Program-made: the position numbers and the translations under genes
Shown: positions 42,838 through 52,292 of the stretch, piece by piece
How the letters are laid out: every line of letters starts with the position of its first letter
How positions within the stretch are numbered: position 1 is the stretch's first letter
The notes under the pieces: generated by a model
What the model saw: the letters and a program-made list of their open reading frames with translations, nothing else
Told to the model about the DNA's origin: nothing
The model's database searches: none
Source of the DNA: Yinghuangia elevatio
GTDB taxonomy: Bacteria; Actinomycetota; Actinomycetes; Streptomycetales; Streptomycetaceae
Length of the DNA stretch: 64,000 nucleotides
Assembly: GCF_040649515.1 (NCBI RefSeq)
Contig: NZ_JBEZFP010000020.1
Span: 1 to 64,000, forward strand
Direction: 5' to 3'

Positions 42838-44313
42838 CTAGGGCTTCCTGGTGACCAGGTGGAGGCGGAGGCACAGGGCGGCGGTGAGCAGGGCGAGGGC
42901 GGTGAGGACGGCCGCCACGGCGTAGGTGGCGTTTCGCCAGGCGTCCGGGTCGGGATGGTCGCCTGCCACCGCGAAGAGGGTCGAGCCGAGGATGGAGGCT
43001 CCGCTCGCCAGGCCGATTTGCAGCGCGGTGGACAGGACGCCGCCGGCGAGGCCGGCGCGGTCCACGGGGAGCGCGCCGAGGGTCAGGCCCAGCAGGGGAA
43101 CGAGCACCATGCCCCATCCGACGCCTGCGAGGAAGAGCGGGAGGAGCAGTTCGGGGAGGGTGAGGCTCTCCTCGGTGACGCCTGCCACGGTGGCGAACGC
43201 GTCGGTGCCGAGCGCGAATACGAACGCGCCGACCACCAGGACCAGCGCGCCGTGACGTGCCACGAAGCGCTGGGCGAGAAGGGCGACCAGCAGGAAACCG
43301 GTGGCGGCGACGGCCATGGCGAGGCCGGAGCGGATCGGCGTGAAGCCGTGACCGACCTGGAGGATCATCGCGAGGCTGAACATGAAGCCGCCGACGCACG
43401 TCCCGAAGACCAGGAGGGCCGAGAGCCCGAGCCGGGCGGCGGGGAGCCGCAGCAGGGACGGCGGGACCAAGGGCGTACGGCCGGAGCGTTCGGCGCGGGA
43501 CTGCGTCGCGATGAAGAGCGCGGCCAAGGGGATCACGGCCGCGAGCGCGATCCAGGTCCAGACGGGCCAGTCCTCCGCGCGGCCGAGGGTGAGGGGGATC
43601 AGGAGCAGGGCGATCGTCGCGGCCAGGAACGTCGCGCCGCGTACGTCGATCGGCGCGGCGACCGGGGCCTTGGTCTCCGGGACCACACGGCGGGCCAGGG
43701 CGAGGGCGAGGACGCCGACGGGGACGTTCACCAGGAAGAGCGGACGCCAGCCCGAGCCGAACAGGTCGGCGTGCAGCAGCAGTCCTCCGACGACCTGTCC
43801 GATGGCTCCGGCGGAGCCGACGACCAGGCCGAACACGCCGAGCGCCTTCTGCCGGTCGGCGCCCTCGAAGCCCGCCTGGATGGCGGCGAGGACCTGCGGG
43901 AACATCAGGGCCGCGGTCAGGCCTTGGAGTACCCGGAAGACGATGAGCGTTGTCACGTTCGGCGCAAGTCCGCACGCGGCCGACATCACCGTGAAGGAGG
44001 CCATGCCGAGGAGGAACAGCCGACGCCGTCCGTAGCGGTCGCCGAGGCGGCCGCCGGCGACCAGGGTGCAGGCGTACGCGACGCCGTACCCGGACACCGT
44101 CAGTTCGAGCTGCGCCTCGCTCGCGCCCAGGTCGCGGCCCATGTCGGCGAGCGCGACGTTGACGATGAAGGCGTCCAGGACGGGGAGGAAGGCGCCGAGG
44201 AGCAGGATGGGGAGGGCCCGCCACCAGCGGGCCGCGTCGGGTCCGCCGGTCGCCGGCGCGACGGAGGGGGTGGCCGCCGCGCCGGCGGCCGAGGTCAGGG
44301 TGCTTTGTGGCAT
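42838..44313 (-). CDS. MFS drug-efflux transporter, DHA2 (14-TM) type
   Basis: A 491-aa transporter with about 14 hydrophobic segments. ATG 44313 gives MPQSTLTSAAGAA; 34 extra upstream codons are rejected. Motifs: FLPVLDAFIVNVALADMGRDLG (motif D1), GRLGDRYGRRRLFLLGM (motif A) and GLVVGSAGAIGQVVGGLL (motif C, antiporter). This is typical of H+-drug exporters. It is divergent from the MmyB-type regulator at 44443, which is the likely controller. Confidence 0.92.
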   Translation of the reverse strand: MPQSTLTSAAGAAATPSVAPATGGPDAARWWRALPILLLGAFLPVLDAFIVNVALADMGRDLGASEAQLELTVSGYGVAYACTLVAGGRLGDRYGRRRLFLLGMASFTVMSAACGLAPNVTTLIVFRVLQGLTAALMFPQVLAAIQAGFEGADRQKALGVFGLVVGSAGAIGQVVGGLLLHADLFGSGWRPLFLVNVPVGVLALALARRVVPETKAPVAAPIDVRGATFLAATIALLLIPLTLGRAEDWPVWTWIALAAVIPLAALFIATQSRAERSGRTPLVPPSLLRLPAARLGLSALLVFGTCVGGFMFSLAMILQVGHGFTPIRSGLAMAVAATGFLLVALLAQRFVARHGALVLVVGAFVFALGTDAFATVAGVTEESLTLPELLLPLFLAGVGWGMVLVPLLGLTLGALPVDRAGLAGGVLSTALQIGLASGASILGSTLFAVAGDHPDPDAWRNATYAVAAVLTALALLTAALCLRLHLVTRKP

Positions 44314-44442
44314 GACCCCACCCTGCGGGTGCCGCCACACGGGTACCGAGAGCCTGCTGATGCTGGTACTGACCGAACCTGGATAGCCGGGGCGGCCCGG
44401 GTGAGGATGGTGCACATGGACGGGGAGAACGGAGACAGGAGT

Positions 44443-45438
44443 ATGGCGGACGTCGGTATCGGGGTGGGGGCGCTGGTCGGGGCGCGTGTGCCGTCCTCAG
44501 CCGCGCAGGTGGGCCGCGTACGCCTGTCGCGCGAGCAGAACGAGAAGCGTCGGCGCGAGCTCGGCGAGTTCGTCCGCTCGCGGCGCGAACGCACGTCGCC
44601 CGAGGCGGTCGGCCTGCCGCCCGGTCCGCGCCGCCGTACGCCCGGGCTGCGCCGCGAGGAGGTCGCGCTGCTCGCCGGTATCGGGGTGACCTGGTACACG
44701 TGGCTGGAGCAGGGCCGGCAGATCAACGTCTCGTCGCAGGTGCTGCTGTCGGTCGTGCGCGTGCTCGGCCTCGACGACGTCGAACGCGCGCACGTCTTCC
44801 ACCTCGCCGACGTCCCGGACCCCGAGCACATGGTCAGCGAGGCGCAGGTGTCCCCGGCGGTGCAGCTCGTGCTCGACCAGCTCAACCCGTACCCGGCCTC
44901 GGTGATCGGCCCGCGCTGGACCATCCTGGCGGGCAACCGGGCGTACCGGGCGCTGGTCGGCGACTACCGCGACCTGCCGCCCTGCGCGCGGAACACGTTG
45001 TGGATGTTCTTCACCGACCCCGAGTGGCGCACGCTGGCCGCGGACTGGGCCGGTACGAGCAGGCAGCTGGTCGCCAAGCTGCGCGCCGCGGTGGCGGCGG
45101 ACCCGGGCGATCCGGGGTGGGGGCCGATGGTCGACGCGCTCATCGCCGCGTCCCCGGAATTCCACGAGCTGTGGCGGCGGCAGGAGGTCGCCGGCATGGA
45201 CAGCGCGGTCAAGTGCTACTACCACAGCGCCGTCGGGTCGCTCGACTTCGCCGTCACGCACATGGTGACCAGTGACGGCAGGGGCGCGCGCATGTCCGTC
45301 TACACGCCGCGCGACGACGAGACCCGCGAGCGGCTGGAGCGGCTGTCGGGGGTCACCCCGCGGCGGCTGACCTACGACGAGGACCACTTCGTCCACGAGG
45401 CGGGGAGGACGGGCACACCGCTCGGTGTGCCGGCCTGA
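44443..45438 (+). CDS. XRE/MmyB-type transcriptional regulator
   Basis: A 331-aa regulator. Residues 20-95 form an XRE HTH: RRRELGEFVRSRRERTSPEAVGLP, TPGLRREEVALLAGIGVTWYTWLEQGR. The C-terminal about 170 residues are the MmyB-like ligand-binding domain (NPYPASVIGPRWTILAGNRAYRAL). ATG 44443 is chosen (GGAG 8 nt upstream); in-frame ATGs at 44407 and 44416 are alternatives. It is divergent from the MFS pump and probably regulates it, as is common for this pairing. Confidence 0.9.
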   Translation: MADVGIGVGALVGARVPSSAAQVGRVRLSREQNEKRRRELGEFVRSRRERTSPEAVGLPPGPRRRTPGLRREEVALLAGIGVTWYTWLEQGRQINVSSQVLLSVVRVLGLDDVERAHVFHLADVPDPEHMVSEAQVSPAVQLVLDQLNPYPASVIGPRWTILAGNRAYRALVGDYRDLPPCARNTLWMFFTDPEWRTLAADWAGTSRQLVAKLRAAVAADPGDPGWGPMVDALIAASPEFHELWRRQEVAGMDSAVKCYYHSAVGSLDFAVTHMVTSDGRGARMSVYTPRDDETRERLERLSGVTPRRLTYDEDHFVHEAGRTGTPLGVPA

Positions 45439-45534
45439 GCCTGCCCTTGACCATGTGAACGAAAACCGGTTTCCTCTCCCGGGAGGGTACGCGGCGACGG
45501 GGCGGCGCGCCCCGCGACGTGTGTGGAGGCGACC

Positions 45535-46446
45535 GTGACGCAGATCCGCTTCGACGGCCAGGCGGTCCTGGTGACCGGCGCGGGACGCGGTCTCGGCCGC
45601 GAACACGCGCTCGCGTTCGCCGCGCGCGGTGCGAAGGTCGTGGTCAACGACGTCGCCGACGCCGAGGGCGGCGGCCCGGCGGACGCCGTCGTCGCGGAGA
45701 TCACCGCCGCGGGCGGCGTGGCGGTGGCCGACACGCACAGCGTCGCCGACGAGCCGGACGGCGTCGTGGGCGCCGCGCTCGACGCGTACGGGCGCCTCGA
45801 CGTGGTGGTGAACAACGCGGGCATCTCGCACGGCGGCATGTTCGACCAGATCCCGGCCGAGATGTTCGACAAGATGCTCGCGGTCCACCTGACCGGCACC
45901 GTCAACGTGACACGTGCCGCATGGCCCCACCTGAAGGCCGCGCGCGGGCGGGTCGTCAACACCACCTCGAACTCGATCTTCGGCATCACCGGGACGAGCC
46001 ACTACATCACGGCCAAGGGCGGCGTCCTCGGCCTGACGAAGTCACTGGCGATGGACGGCCGCGGCGACGGGATCCGGGTCAACGCGATCATGCCCGTCGC
46101 CTACACGCGGATGACCGCCGGCATCCCCGACCCGGTATTCCGCGGGTTCCTGGAGAAGAACTTCACGCCGGACAAGGTCGCCCCGTTCGTCGTCTGGCTG
46201 GGCAGCGAGGACGTGCCGGTCAGCGGCGAGATCTTCAGCGTGGGCGGCGGCCGGGCGGCGCGCATCGTGCTGGGCGTCGCGCCGGGCGCGCTCGCGGACA
46301 CCCCCGAGGCGTACGCCGCACAGGCCGGGCAGCTCCTCGACCTCGACGGCGTGGTCTTCCCCGCGGACGCCACCCGCGAGGTGCTGTTCGCCGCCGCATC
46401 ACTCGGCCTCGCGCAGGACGAATTGGAAGGCGCCTGGAAGCAGTAA
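45535..46446 (+). CDS. short-chain dehydrogenase/reductase
   Basis: A 303-aa SDR. GTG 45535 with GGAGG 6 nt upstream is preferred over GTG 45523. The dinucleotide-binding TGAGRGLG, the NNAG motif, and the catalytic Ser plus YITAK are intact. It resembles the hydroxyacyl-CoA dehydrogenase part of type-2 multifunctional enzymes (NDVADAEGGGPADAVVAEI). It may oxidise a 3-hydroxyacyl-CoA or a steroid alcohol. An AAACCGGTTT palindrome lies about 60 bp upstream. Confidence 0.9.
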   Translation: MTQIRFDGQAVLVTGAGRGLGREHALAFAARGAKVVVNDVADAEGGGPADAVVAEITAAGGVAVADTHSVADEPDGVVGAALDAYGRLDVVVNNAGISHGGMFDQIPAEMFDKMLAVHLTGTVNVTRAAWPHLKAARGRVVNTTSNSIFGITGTSHYITAKGGVLGLTKSLAMDGRGDGIRVNAIMPVAYTRMTAGIPDPVFRGFLEKNFTPDKVAPFVVWLGSEDVPVSGEIFSVGGGRAARIVLGVAPGALADTPEAYAAQAGQLLDLDGVVFPADATREVLFAAASLGLAQDELEGAWKQ

Positions 46447-46477
46447 CACGTCGGAGCGCCCGTCTAGGCTGGCCCGC

Positions 46478-47125
46478 ATGTCCGCATTGTTCCCCCGGCA
46501 ACGCCGCGAGGTCGCGCCGGGGGCGGTGCACGTGCCCGGCTGGCTCGACGCGGAGGAGCAGGCCGCGCTGCTCGCCGCCTGCCGCGCGTGGGCCCGGCCG
46601 CCTGCCGGACTGGAGACCGTCGTGCTGCCGTCGGGCGGCGTCATGTCCGTGCGGTCGGTGTCGCTGGGCTGGACCTGGCAGCCGTACCGCTACGTGCGCG
46701 TGACGCGCGACGGAACACCGGTCAAGCCGTTCCCGGACTGGCTGGGCACGATCGGGCGCCGCGCGGTCGCCGAGGCGTACGGCGCGGGCCCAGGGCCGGA
46801 CTTCGCTCCCGACCTGGCCCTCGTCAACTTCTACGACGACCGGGCCCGCATGGGCCTGCACCAGGACCGGTACGAGGCGGGCGACGAGCCCGTGGTGTCC
46901 CTCAGCCTCGGCGACACCTGCGTCTTCAGACTCGGGAACACCGAGACGCGGACCCGTCCGTGGACCGACGTCGAACTGGAGTCCGGCGACCTGTTCGTGT
47001 TCGGCGGCCCGTCGCGCTTCGCCTTCCACGGTGTGCCGAAGACGTACCCGGGGACCGGGCCCGCCGAACTCGGCCTGCGGGGACGCCTCAACGTCACCAT
47101 CCGAGTATCCGGCCTTGCCGCATAG
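46478..47125 (+). CDS. alkB: AlkB-type DNA dealkylation dioxygenase
   Basis: A 215-aa Fe(II)/2-oxoglutarate dioxygenase that removes N-alkyl lesions from DNA or RNA bases. The iron ligands are the HQD motif (about 127-129) and His in FAFHGVPKT. The 2-oxoglutarate contacts are in RGRLNVTIR, and ALVNFYDDRARMGLHQD is the family core. TAGGCT ends 7 nt before the ATG with no ribosome-binding site, so the transcript is probably leaderless. Confidence 0.93.
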   Translation: MSALFPRQRREVAPGAVHVPGWLDAEEQAALLAACRAWARPPAGLETVVLPSGGVMSVRSVSLGWTWQPYRYVRVTRDGTPVKPFPDWLGTIGRRAVAEAYGAGPGPDFAPDLALVNFYDDRARMGLHQDRYEAGDEPVVSLSLGDTCVFRLGNTETRTRPWTDVELESGDLFVFGGPSRFAFHGVPKTYPGTGPAELGLRGRLNVTIRVSGLAA

Positions 47126-47206
47126 GGGAGTTGCACAGCGCACGCGGCGGCCAATCTGAGTAGGCGTACTCAGGAATTCCGCTTCGCCCGGCGCCACCAT
47201 GCCTCT

Positions 47207-47497
47207 ATGACAACGCCCTTGCAGCCCCGCAACACCGCGATGTTCTACTTCCAGGCCTGGATCTCGTTCGCCACGGCGATGACCGCCATGGGGATCGGGA
47301 TCGCCTACCTGCCCGTCTCCGCGTGGGTGCGCGGATTCATCGGCCTCGGCGCGCTCTTCCTGGTGACATCGTCCTTCACGCTCGCCAAGGTCATCCGCGA
47401 CCGGCAGGAGACCGAGACCATGGTCAACCGCGTCGACCAGGCCCGCCTGGAGAAGCTGCTGTCCGACCACGACGTGTTCCGGCCCGAGACGGTGTGA
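47207..47497 (+). CDS. YiaA/YiaB-family membrane protein
   Basis: A 96-aa membrane protein with two helices: FYFQAWISFATAMTAMGIGIAYLPV, then GFIGLGALFLVTSSFTLAKVIRD, followed by a charged C-terminal helix. It matches the YiaA/YiaB two-helix domain. Function unknown. Confidence 0.85.
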   Translation: MTTPLQPRNTAMFYFQAWISFATAMTAMGIGIAYLPVSAWVRGFIGLGALFLVTSSFTLAKVIRDRQETETMVNRVDQARLEKLLSDHDVFRPETV

Positions 47498-47573
47498 CCC
47501 GGTGGGCCGCGCGGCTCGGTGGCGGCACCAAATGCGGGAGCGCTCTCCCGGACCACCCAGTAGGGTCCTCGGC

Positions 47574-48041
47574 ATGACCAACGCGCTCGACCGCGTCGTC
47601 GCGGACCTCGCCCGGCACGGCGTCACCGGCGCCGTACGCGAACTGCCCGACGACGTGCCCACCGCCGCCGCGGCCGCCGCGCACCTGGGGTGCGACGTCG
47701 GCGCGATCGCCAACAGCCTGATCTTCGACGCGGACGGCGCGCCGCTCCTCGTCCTGACCAGCGGCGCCCACCGCGTCGACACCAAGCGCGTCGCGGCCCT
47801 GGTCGGAGCGGCCAAAGTGCGGCGCGCCGACGCCGACTTCGTGTACGCAGCCACCGGTCAGCGCATCGGCGGCGTCGCCCCGGTCGGCCACCCCGCGCCG
47901 GTACGCACCGTCGTCGACACCTGGCTCGGCAAGCACGACCAGGTCTGGGCGGCCGGCGGCCTCGCGCACACGGTCTTCCCCACGACGATGGAGGAACTCG
48001 CCCGTATCACGGGCGGGACGGTCGCCGACGTCGGCGACTGA
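47574..48041 (+). CDS. YbaK/ProX-type aminoacyl-tRNA deacylase
   Basis: A 155-aa YbaK/EbsC-fold protein that hydrolyses mischarged tRNA. ATG 47574 is preceded by TAGGGT at 7 nt, suggesting a leaderless transcript; an upstream frame extension is rejected. The core is AAHLGCDVGAIANSLIFDADG, SGAHRVDTKRVAALVG, TGQRIGGVAPVGHP and TVVDTWLGKHDQVWAAGG. The specific tRNA is unknown. Confidence 0.9.
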   Translation: MTNALDRVVADLARHGVTGAVRELPDDVPTAAAAAAHLGCDVGAIANSLIFDADGAPLLVLTSGAHRVDTKRVAALVGAAKVRRADADFVYAATGQRIGGVAPVGHPAPVRTVVDTWLGKHDQVWAAGGLAHTVFPTTMEELARITGGTVADVGD

Positions 48042-48071
48042 ACGCCGGTCCGGCGACCGTCCGCCGCGCGT

Positions 48072-48110
48072 CCCCGGGTGTCTCCTCGTGTCCGAGCGCA
48101 CCCGGGCGGG
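48072..48110. terminator. possible convergent hairpin
   Basis: CCCCGGGTG pairs with CACCCGGG and a further GGGG after one bulged base, across an 18-nt loop. It lies between the stops of the deacylase and ligase genes. Confidence 0.4.
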
Positions 48111-48124
48111 GTCCGGTGCGGCGC

Positions 48125-49663
48125 TCAGCCGGCCGTCTCGTACCTCGCCTTCACCACGCGCTTGAGCAGCTTGCCGGTCGGCGTACGCGGCAGCTCCGCC
48201 ACGAAGTCCACGCTGCGCGGCGCCTTGTAGTGCGCGATGCGCTCGCGTACGAAGTCGATGAGCTCGCGCTCGAGTCCGGGTCCCGTCTCGACCCCGGACG
48301 CGGCCTGCACGACCGCCTTGACCTGCTCGCCGAGGTCCTCGTCCGGCAGACCGATCACCGCGACGTCGTCGACCTTGGGATGCAGCGCGAGCGCGTCCTC
48401 GACCTCCTGCGGGTAGATGTTCACCCCACCGGAGATGATCATGTACGCCTTGCGGTCGGTGAGGAACAGGAAGCCGTCCTCGTCGACGTAGCCGACATCG
48501 CCGGTCGTGGACCACGTCTCGTGCACGGGGTGCTGCGCCTCACGCGTCTTGTTCTCGTCGCCGTGGTACCGGAACGGCACCTCCTCGCGCTCGAAGTACA
48601 CGGTGCCCACCGAGCGCGGCGGCAGTTCGGTGCCCTCGTCGTCGCAGATCCGGATGACGCCGAGGGCCGCGCGCCCGACCGACCCCGGCTTATCGAGCCA
48701 CTGCGCCGAGTCGATGAGGGTCACGCCGTTGGCCTCGGTGGCGGCGTAGTACTCGTACAGGATGGGCCCCCACCACTCGATCATCGCGCGCTTCACCTCC
48801 ACCGGGCACGGCGCCGCCGCGTGGATGGCCACCTTGAGGGAGGTCAGGTCGTAGCGCCCGCGGACCTCCTCCGGGAGCTTGAGAGCACGGACGAACATCG
48901 TCGGCACCCACTGGCTGTGCGTGATGCCGTGCTCCTCGACGGCCCGGAGCGCCGCCTCGGGGTCGAAGCGCTCCATGATGACCGCGGTGCCTCCGGTGCG
49001 GTGCACGAGGCTGATGAACCGCAGCGGCGCCGCGTGGTAGACGGGCGCGGGCGACAGGTAGACCGTGTCCTCGTCGAAACCGTAGATCGCGGCGAATACG
49101 GCGACGAGCGTGTCGCCCTCCTCGTTGATCCGGCGGTCCGGCAGCGGGGCACGAACTCCCTTTGGACGACCGGTCGTTCCCGACGAGTACAGCATGTCCG
49201 CACCGGCGGGCTCGTCGTCGAGCGGGTCCGCCGAGACGCCCTTGAGGGCCTCCTCGTAGTCGCCGTGCCCGACCACCGGGCCGTCGAACGCGAGCCGGAC
49301 CTCGACGCCCGGCGTCGGTGCGACGACCGCCTCCGCGAGGCGGCCTACCGCGGCGGACACGATCAGCGCGCGGGCCCCGCAGTCGTTGACGATGTACGCG
49401 ATCTCGTCGGCCGACAGGTGGTGGTTGACCGCCGTCACATACAGCCCGGAGCGCAGTGCCGCCCAGTACACCTCCAAGGCGTGCAGGTTGTTGTCGGACA
49501 GCAGGGCGATGCCGTCGCCCCGGCGCAGCCCGGCCTCGTGCAGCAGGCGGGCCAGGCGCGTGGAGTTCTCGTCGAGTTCGCGGTACGTGAGCGTGCGGCC
49601 GGAACCGCTCATGATCACGGCGGGCTTGTCGGGCGTCGTGCGGGCGTACGTTCCGGGGTACAT
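48125..49663 (-). CDS. AMP-forming acyl-CoA ligase 3
   Basis: A 512-aa ANL ligase. ATG 49663 has GAGGAG 5 nt upstream. The P-loop is YSSGTTGRPKGV (about 155-166). Later motifs include YEYYAATEANG (A5), WSTTGDVGYVDEDGFLFLTDR, MIISGGVNIYPQEVE and a C-terminal PTGKLLKRV with the catalytic Lys. It resembles FadD-type medium/long-chain or steroid-acid ligases. An AGCGCTCGCT element lies 43 bp upstream. Confidence 0.9.
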   Translation of the reverse strand: MYPGTYARTTPDKPAVIMSGSGRTLTYRELDENSTRLARLLHEAGLRRGDGIALLSDNNLHALEVYWAALRSGLYVTAVNHHLSADEIAYIVNDCGARALIVSAAVGRLAEAVVAPTPGVEVRLAFDGPVVGHGDYEEALKGVSADPLDDEPAGADMLYSSGTTGRPKGVRAPLPDRRINEEGDTLVAVFAAIYGFDEDTVYLSPAPVYHAAPLRFISLVHRTGGTAVIMERFDPEAALRAVEEHGITHSQWVPTMFVRALKLPEEVRGRYDLTSLKVAIHAAAPCPVEVKRAMIEWWGPILYEYYAATEANGVTLIDSAQWLDKPGSVGRAALGVIRICDDEGTELPPRSVGTVYFEREEVPFRYHGDENKTREAQHPVHETWSTTGDVGYVDEDGFLFLTDRKAYMIISGGVNIYPQEVEDALALHPKVDDVAVIGLPDEDLGEQVKAVVQAASGVETGPGLERELIDFVRERIAHYKAPRSVDFVAELPRTPTGKLLKRVVKARYETAG

Positions 49664-49703
49664 CGGACTCCTCGCCGTCGCAGGGGCAGACGAGGAGACC
49701 GTA

Positions 49704-49717
49704 CTAGCGCTCGCTCA
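49704..49717. promoter_or_regulatory. operator candidate before acyl-CoA ligase 3
   Basis: On the leftward strand, TGAGCGAGCGCTAG lies between TTGTCA and TACGGT hexamers. It includes AGCGCTCGCT, a one-mismatch match to the AACGNTCGNT core. Confidence 0.35.
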
Positions 49718-49845
49718 TGACAAACAGAGGTCGGACGGCGATCGTTTGCGGTCGTACGACCGGGTCGGAAACTGAGGCGGCGTACCCACACTTTGCGGGT
49801 ACGGGTACTCATGTCCCGCAGCCACCCGCGGAGTTCACTGGCAGC

Positions 49846-50217
49846 ATGCCTCTACCAGCCGCACCTCCCGTGGCCACGCAGATGCAGCGCCGACCCAGGC
49901 GCCTGTGGGCGCTGGCCCCGATCCTGACCACCGTCTTGGCCGTGCCCGCCTCAGTCCTCCTGCTCATCATGTTCGGACTCTCGGCCATGGCCTTTGACTC
50001 CTGCGAACCTCCCACGGAGACGACGTGCCCGGCGGCGACCGCCGCCATCGAACGGGCGGTCGAGTTCGCGCTGCTGACGCTCCTGCCGCTGATCCTGGTG
50101 TGGGTATGGCCGCGAAGCGCGCGCTTCAACACCGTCCGCTGGATTATGGCGGCGGCCTACGTCGCCGTGGTCATGACCGCCGTCATGATGTTCGTCAACA
50201 TCCCCGCGGGCCGCTGA
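49846..50217 (+). CDS. small membrane protein of unknown function
   Basis: A 123-aa protein with three hydrophobic segments (about 24-46, 68-84, 96-114). ATG 49846 is used; an in-frame ATG at 49717 would add 43 hydrophilic residues. A Cys pair in FDSCEPPTETTCPAA sits in the loop after helix 1, perhaps a disulfide on the outside. Family not recognised. Confidence 0.65.
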   Translation: MPLPAAPPVATQMQRRPRRLWALAPILTTVLAVPASVLLLIMFGLSAMAFDSCEPPTETTCPAATAAIERAVEFALLTLLPLILVWVWPRSARFNTVRWIMAAAYVAVVMTAVMMFVNIPAGR

Positions 50218-50251
50218 GCCGACGCTCAATTCCCTTGCGTCGCCCAGCTCT

Positions 50252-50980
50252 TCAGATCACGGGAAGCTCCGGCGGCACGATGACCCGGTCACACGCGTCC
50301 CGCGACGGCTTGACCCACTCGCCGTTCGCGCGGTCGCTGCGCTCCACCCAGTCCCGGGCCGCCGGTTCGTCCCGCCCGCCGGCGAGCTGGCGGTCGACGA
50401 GACGGGCCTCGCGTACGTCGTCCGGCGCCTCGACGTACCAGAGCACGTCGATGTGTTCGCGGGCGGCACGCCACCCCGGGGCGTCCGCGGCAAGGTAGTT
50501 GCCCTCGGTGACGACGAGCCGGGCGGTGGGCGGCACGCGGTGCCGGGCGGCCACCGGCTCGTGCAGCGTGCGGTCGTAGTCGGGGACGTACACGTCGTGG
50601 TCGCGCTCGGCGGCCAGGCGCGCGAGCAGAGCCGCGTAGCCCCACGCGTCGAAGGTGTCCGGTGCGCCCTTGCGGTCGAGGCGCCCGACGCGTTCCAACT
50701 GCGCGTTGGAGAGGTGGAAACCGTCGAGCGGAACGTACGCCGCCACGCCCGCGCCCAGCCGCCGCCCGACCTCCCGCGCCAGGTGTACGGCGAGCGTCGA
50801 CTTGCCGGCCCCGGGCGGCCCGGCGAGCCCGAGCACCGTCCGGCGGCCGTCCGCGGCATCCGGGACCAGCACCAGGACGTCCGCCACGAGGGCGGCGAGC
50901 GTAGGCACGGGCGCGTGGCGGCCGTCGGGAGCGTCGCGGTGGGACGCCGGTGCCCGGCGCGGGGCGGGGTCGGTGCTCAT
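50252..50980 (-). CDS. P-loop nucleoside/nucleotide kinase family protein
   Basis: A 242-aa kinase. Walker A is GLAGPPGAGKSTLAVHL. VPLDGFHLSNAQLERVGRLDRKGAPDTFD is the family signature of actinobacterial nucleoside/nucleotide (FrcK/panK-like) kinases. PDYDRTLHEP and VVTEGNYLA follow. It phosphorylates a sugar or nucleoside; substrate unknown. ATG 50980 is used, since 37 extra upstream codons are low complexity. Confidence 0.88.
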   Translation of the reverse strand: MSTDPAPRRAPASHRDAPDGRHAPVPTLAALVADVLVLVPDAADGRRTVLGLAGPPGAGKSTLAVHLAREVGRRLGAGVAAYVPLDGFHLSNAQLERVGRLDRKGAPDTFDAWGYAALLARLAAERDHDVYVPDYDRTLHEPVAARHRVPPTARLVVTEGNYLAADAPGWRAAREHIDVLWYVEAPDDVREARLVDRQLAGGRDEPAARDWVERSDRANGEWVKPSRDACDRVIVPPELPVI

Positions 50981-51096
50981 AGGTCGGCAGGATGCCATCC
51001 GCCCGGGCGGTGATGCGGCACCGCCCCGGACGCCCGCGCACGGCGCGGCATCCGGGGCGGCGCGGGTCGCACGCGACCGGCGGTCCGGCAAGCGGA

Positions 51097-51750
51097 TCAG
51101 ACCGGCGGGGCGATCTTCGTGACGGCCGCGGTCAGCACGTTCACGATGTCCGTGGCCAGCGCGGTCAGGGCGGTCTTCACCCCGTCGAGGTTCGGCGGGA
51201 CCTTGGTCGCCGCGGCGACCAGCGCCTCGGCGTTCTTCTTGAGGCTCGCGAGCGCGTCCTCCAGGCTCACGGCCGGCACCGGAAGGGCCTTGCCGGTGCC
51301 CGCCTGCACGGCACCGGGCAGCACGCCGCCGGTGTTCGGGACGACGCCGCCGGTGTCGGGCGCCACTGTGCCGGTGTTCGGGACGACGCTTCCTGTGTCG
51401 GGTACGACGCTTCCGGTATCCGGCACGACCGGCGGCACGGCTCCGCCGCCGAGCGACTTGAGGAGCTTGTCGACCTGGGTGGTGAGCAGTTCGAGGCGGT
51501 CACCCAGGACGTCGGCGTCCGGCTTCTCGGCCGACGCCGCCGAGGTCAGCCCGGACACGGTCTTGAGCACCGCACCCAGGTCGCCGACCTGGCCGATCAG
51601 CTGCGTGGGATCCGGCGCCGCGGGGACCGCCGGGGCGACACGGGTCTGCGGGCGGTCGTCGACGAATGCCGTTGCGGCACCCGCGCCGACGCCCACCGCG
51701 GACACGCTGAGGGCGGTGGCCAGGGCGACGGAAGTCCACTTGCTGCGCAT
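51097..51750 (-). CDS. secreted repeat-containing protein
   Basis: A 217-aa exported protein. ATG 51750 with AAAGGA upstream starts a Sec signal peptide (SVALATALSVSAVGVGAGAATA) cut near residue 28. A helical region follows (DPTQLIGQVGDLGAVLKTVSGLTSA). Next come five 21-bp repeats encoding VVPDTGS-type units (51329-51433), and then a helical end. It resembles small cell-wall-associated proteins of actinomycetes; no catalytic motif is seen. Function unknown. Confidence 0.75.
   Translation of the reverse strand: MRSKWTSVALATALSVSAVGVGAGAATAFVDDRPQTRVAPAVPAAPDPTQLIGQVGDLGAVLKTVSGLTSAASAEKPDADVLGDRLELLTTQVDKLLKSLGGGAVPPVVPDTGSVVPDTGSVVPNTGTVAPDTGGVVPNTGGVLPGAVQAGTGKALPVPAVSLEDALASLKKNAEALVAAATKVPPNLDGVKTALTALATDIVNVLTAAVTKIAPPV
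51329..51433 (-). repeat. five 21-bp in-frame repeats
   Basis: Five imperfect 21-bp units code for seven-residue PDTG/PNTG repeats in the secreted protein. Confidence 0.85.
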
Positions 51751-52292
51751 GACGAAGGGGTCCTTTCGGAGGGGGTGGGGGGTTTCGGAATGGGGCCGAC
51801 CGGCCTCAACCCACCCTTGACCGCGATTCACCCGGGCTGCCACCGCGAATAGCCCGATCGAGTCTCCGACTGGCGCGGATGGCCCAACGACACTCGGCCG
51901 GCGAACGATTGTGATCGAGAGTGGCGTGCGCCGAAGGGATGATGGGTGATCTTTGCGAGGTTGACTGATCGAATGTGATCGATATCAGGCCCTTGCTGTT
52001 CCCTCTCACAACGCGCGTGCATCGCCGCGGCCGCTGTGGGGCAAGATGCCACCGGCAATCGCCTGCGGCCACTTCGGTCCGTCGTGCGCCGGGCAGTGGA
52101 CGCCAACTGGTCGCGTACGCGCACCTGGTGGCCTCTCTGCTCGGTTGGCGGGACCGCAGGCGGCAGGATGGCAGGGCGGCAACGTAGCGCATGTCCGGGA
52201 GGCTTCGTCCGATACGCGCAGGTGCGGACGAGTTCACCGCGCGGCGAGGAAGTCGTCACGGTGCCGATGCCGGCGTGACGTACCGTTAGCTG
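51751..52292. other. 542-bp gene-free stretch
   Basis: No convincing gene. It carries the upstream region of the secreted protein on the left and a TACCGT element 6 nt before the HD gene on the right. G/C content is slightly lower near 51900-51990. Confidence 0.5.

Noticed and set aside
45463..45472. AAACCGGTTT palindrome before the SDR gene as an operator
   Set aside because: It is only 10 bp and has no second copy in the window. It may be chance, so I note it but do not claim a function.
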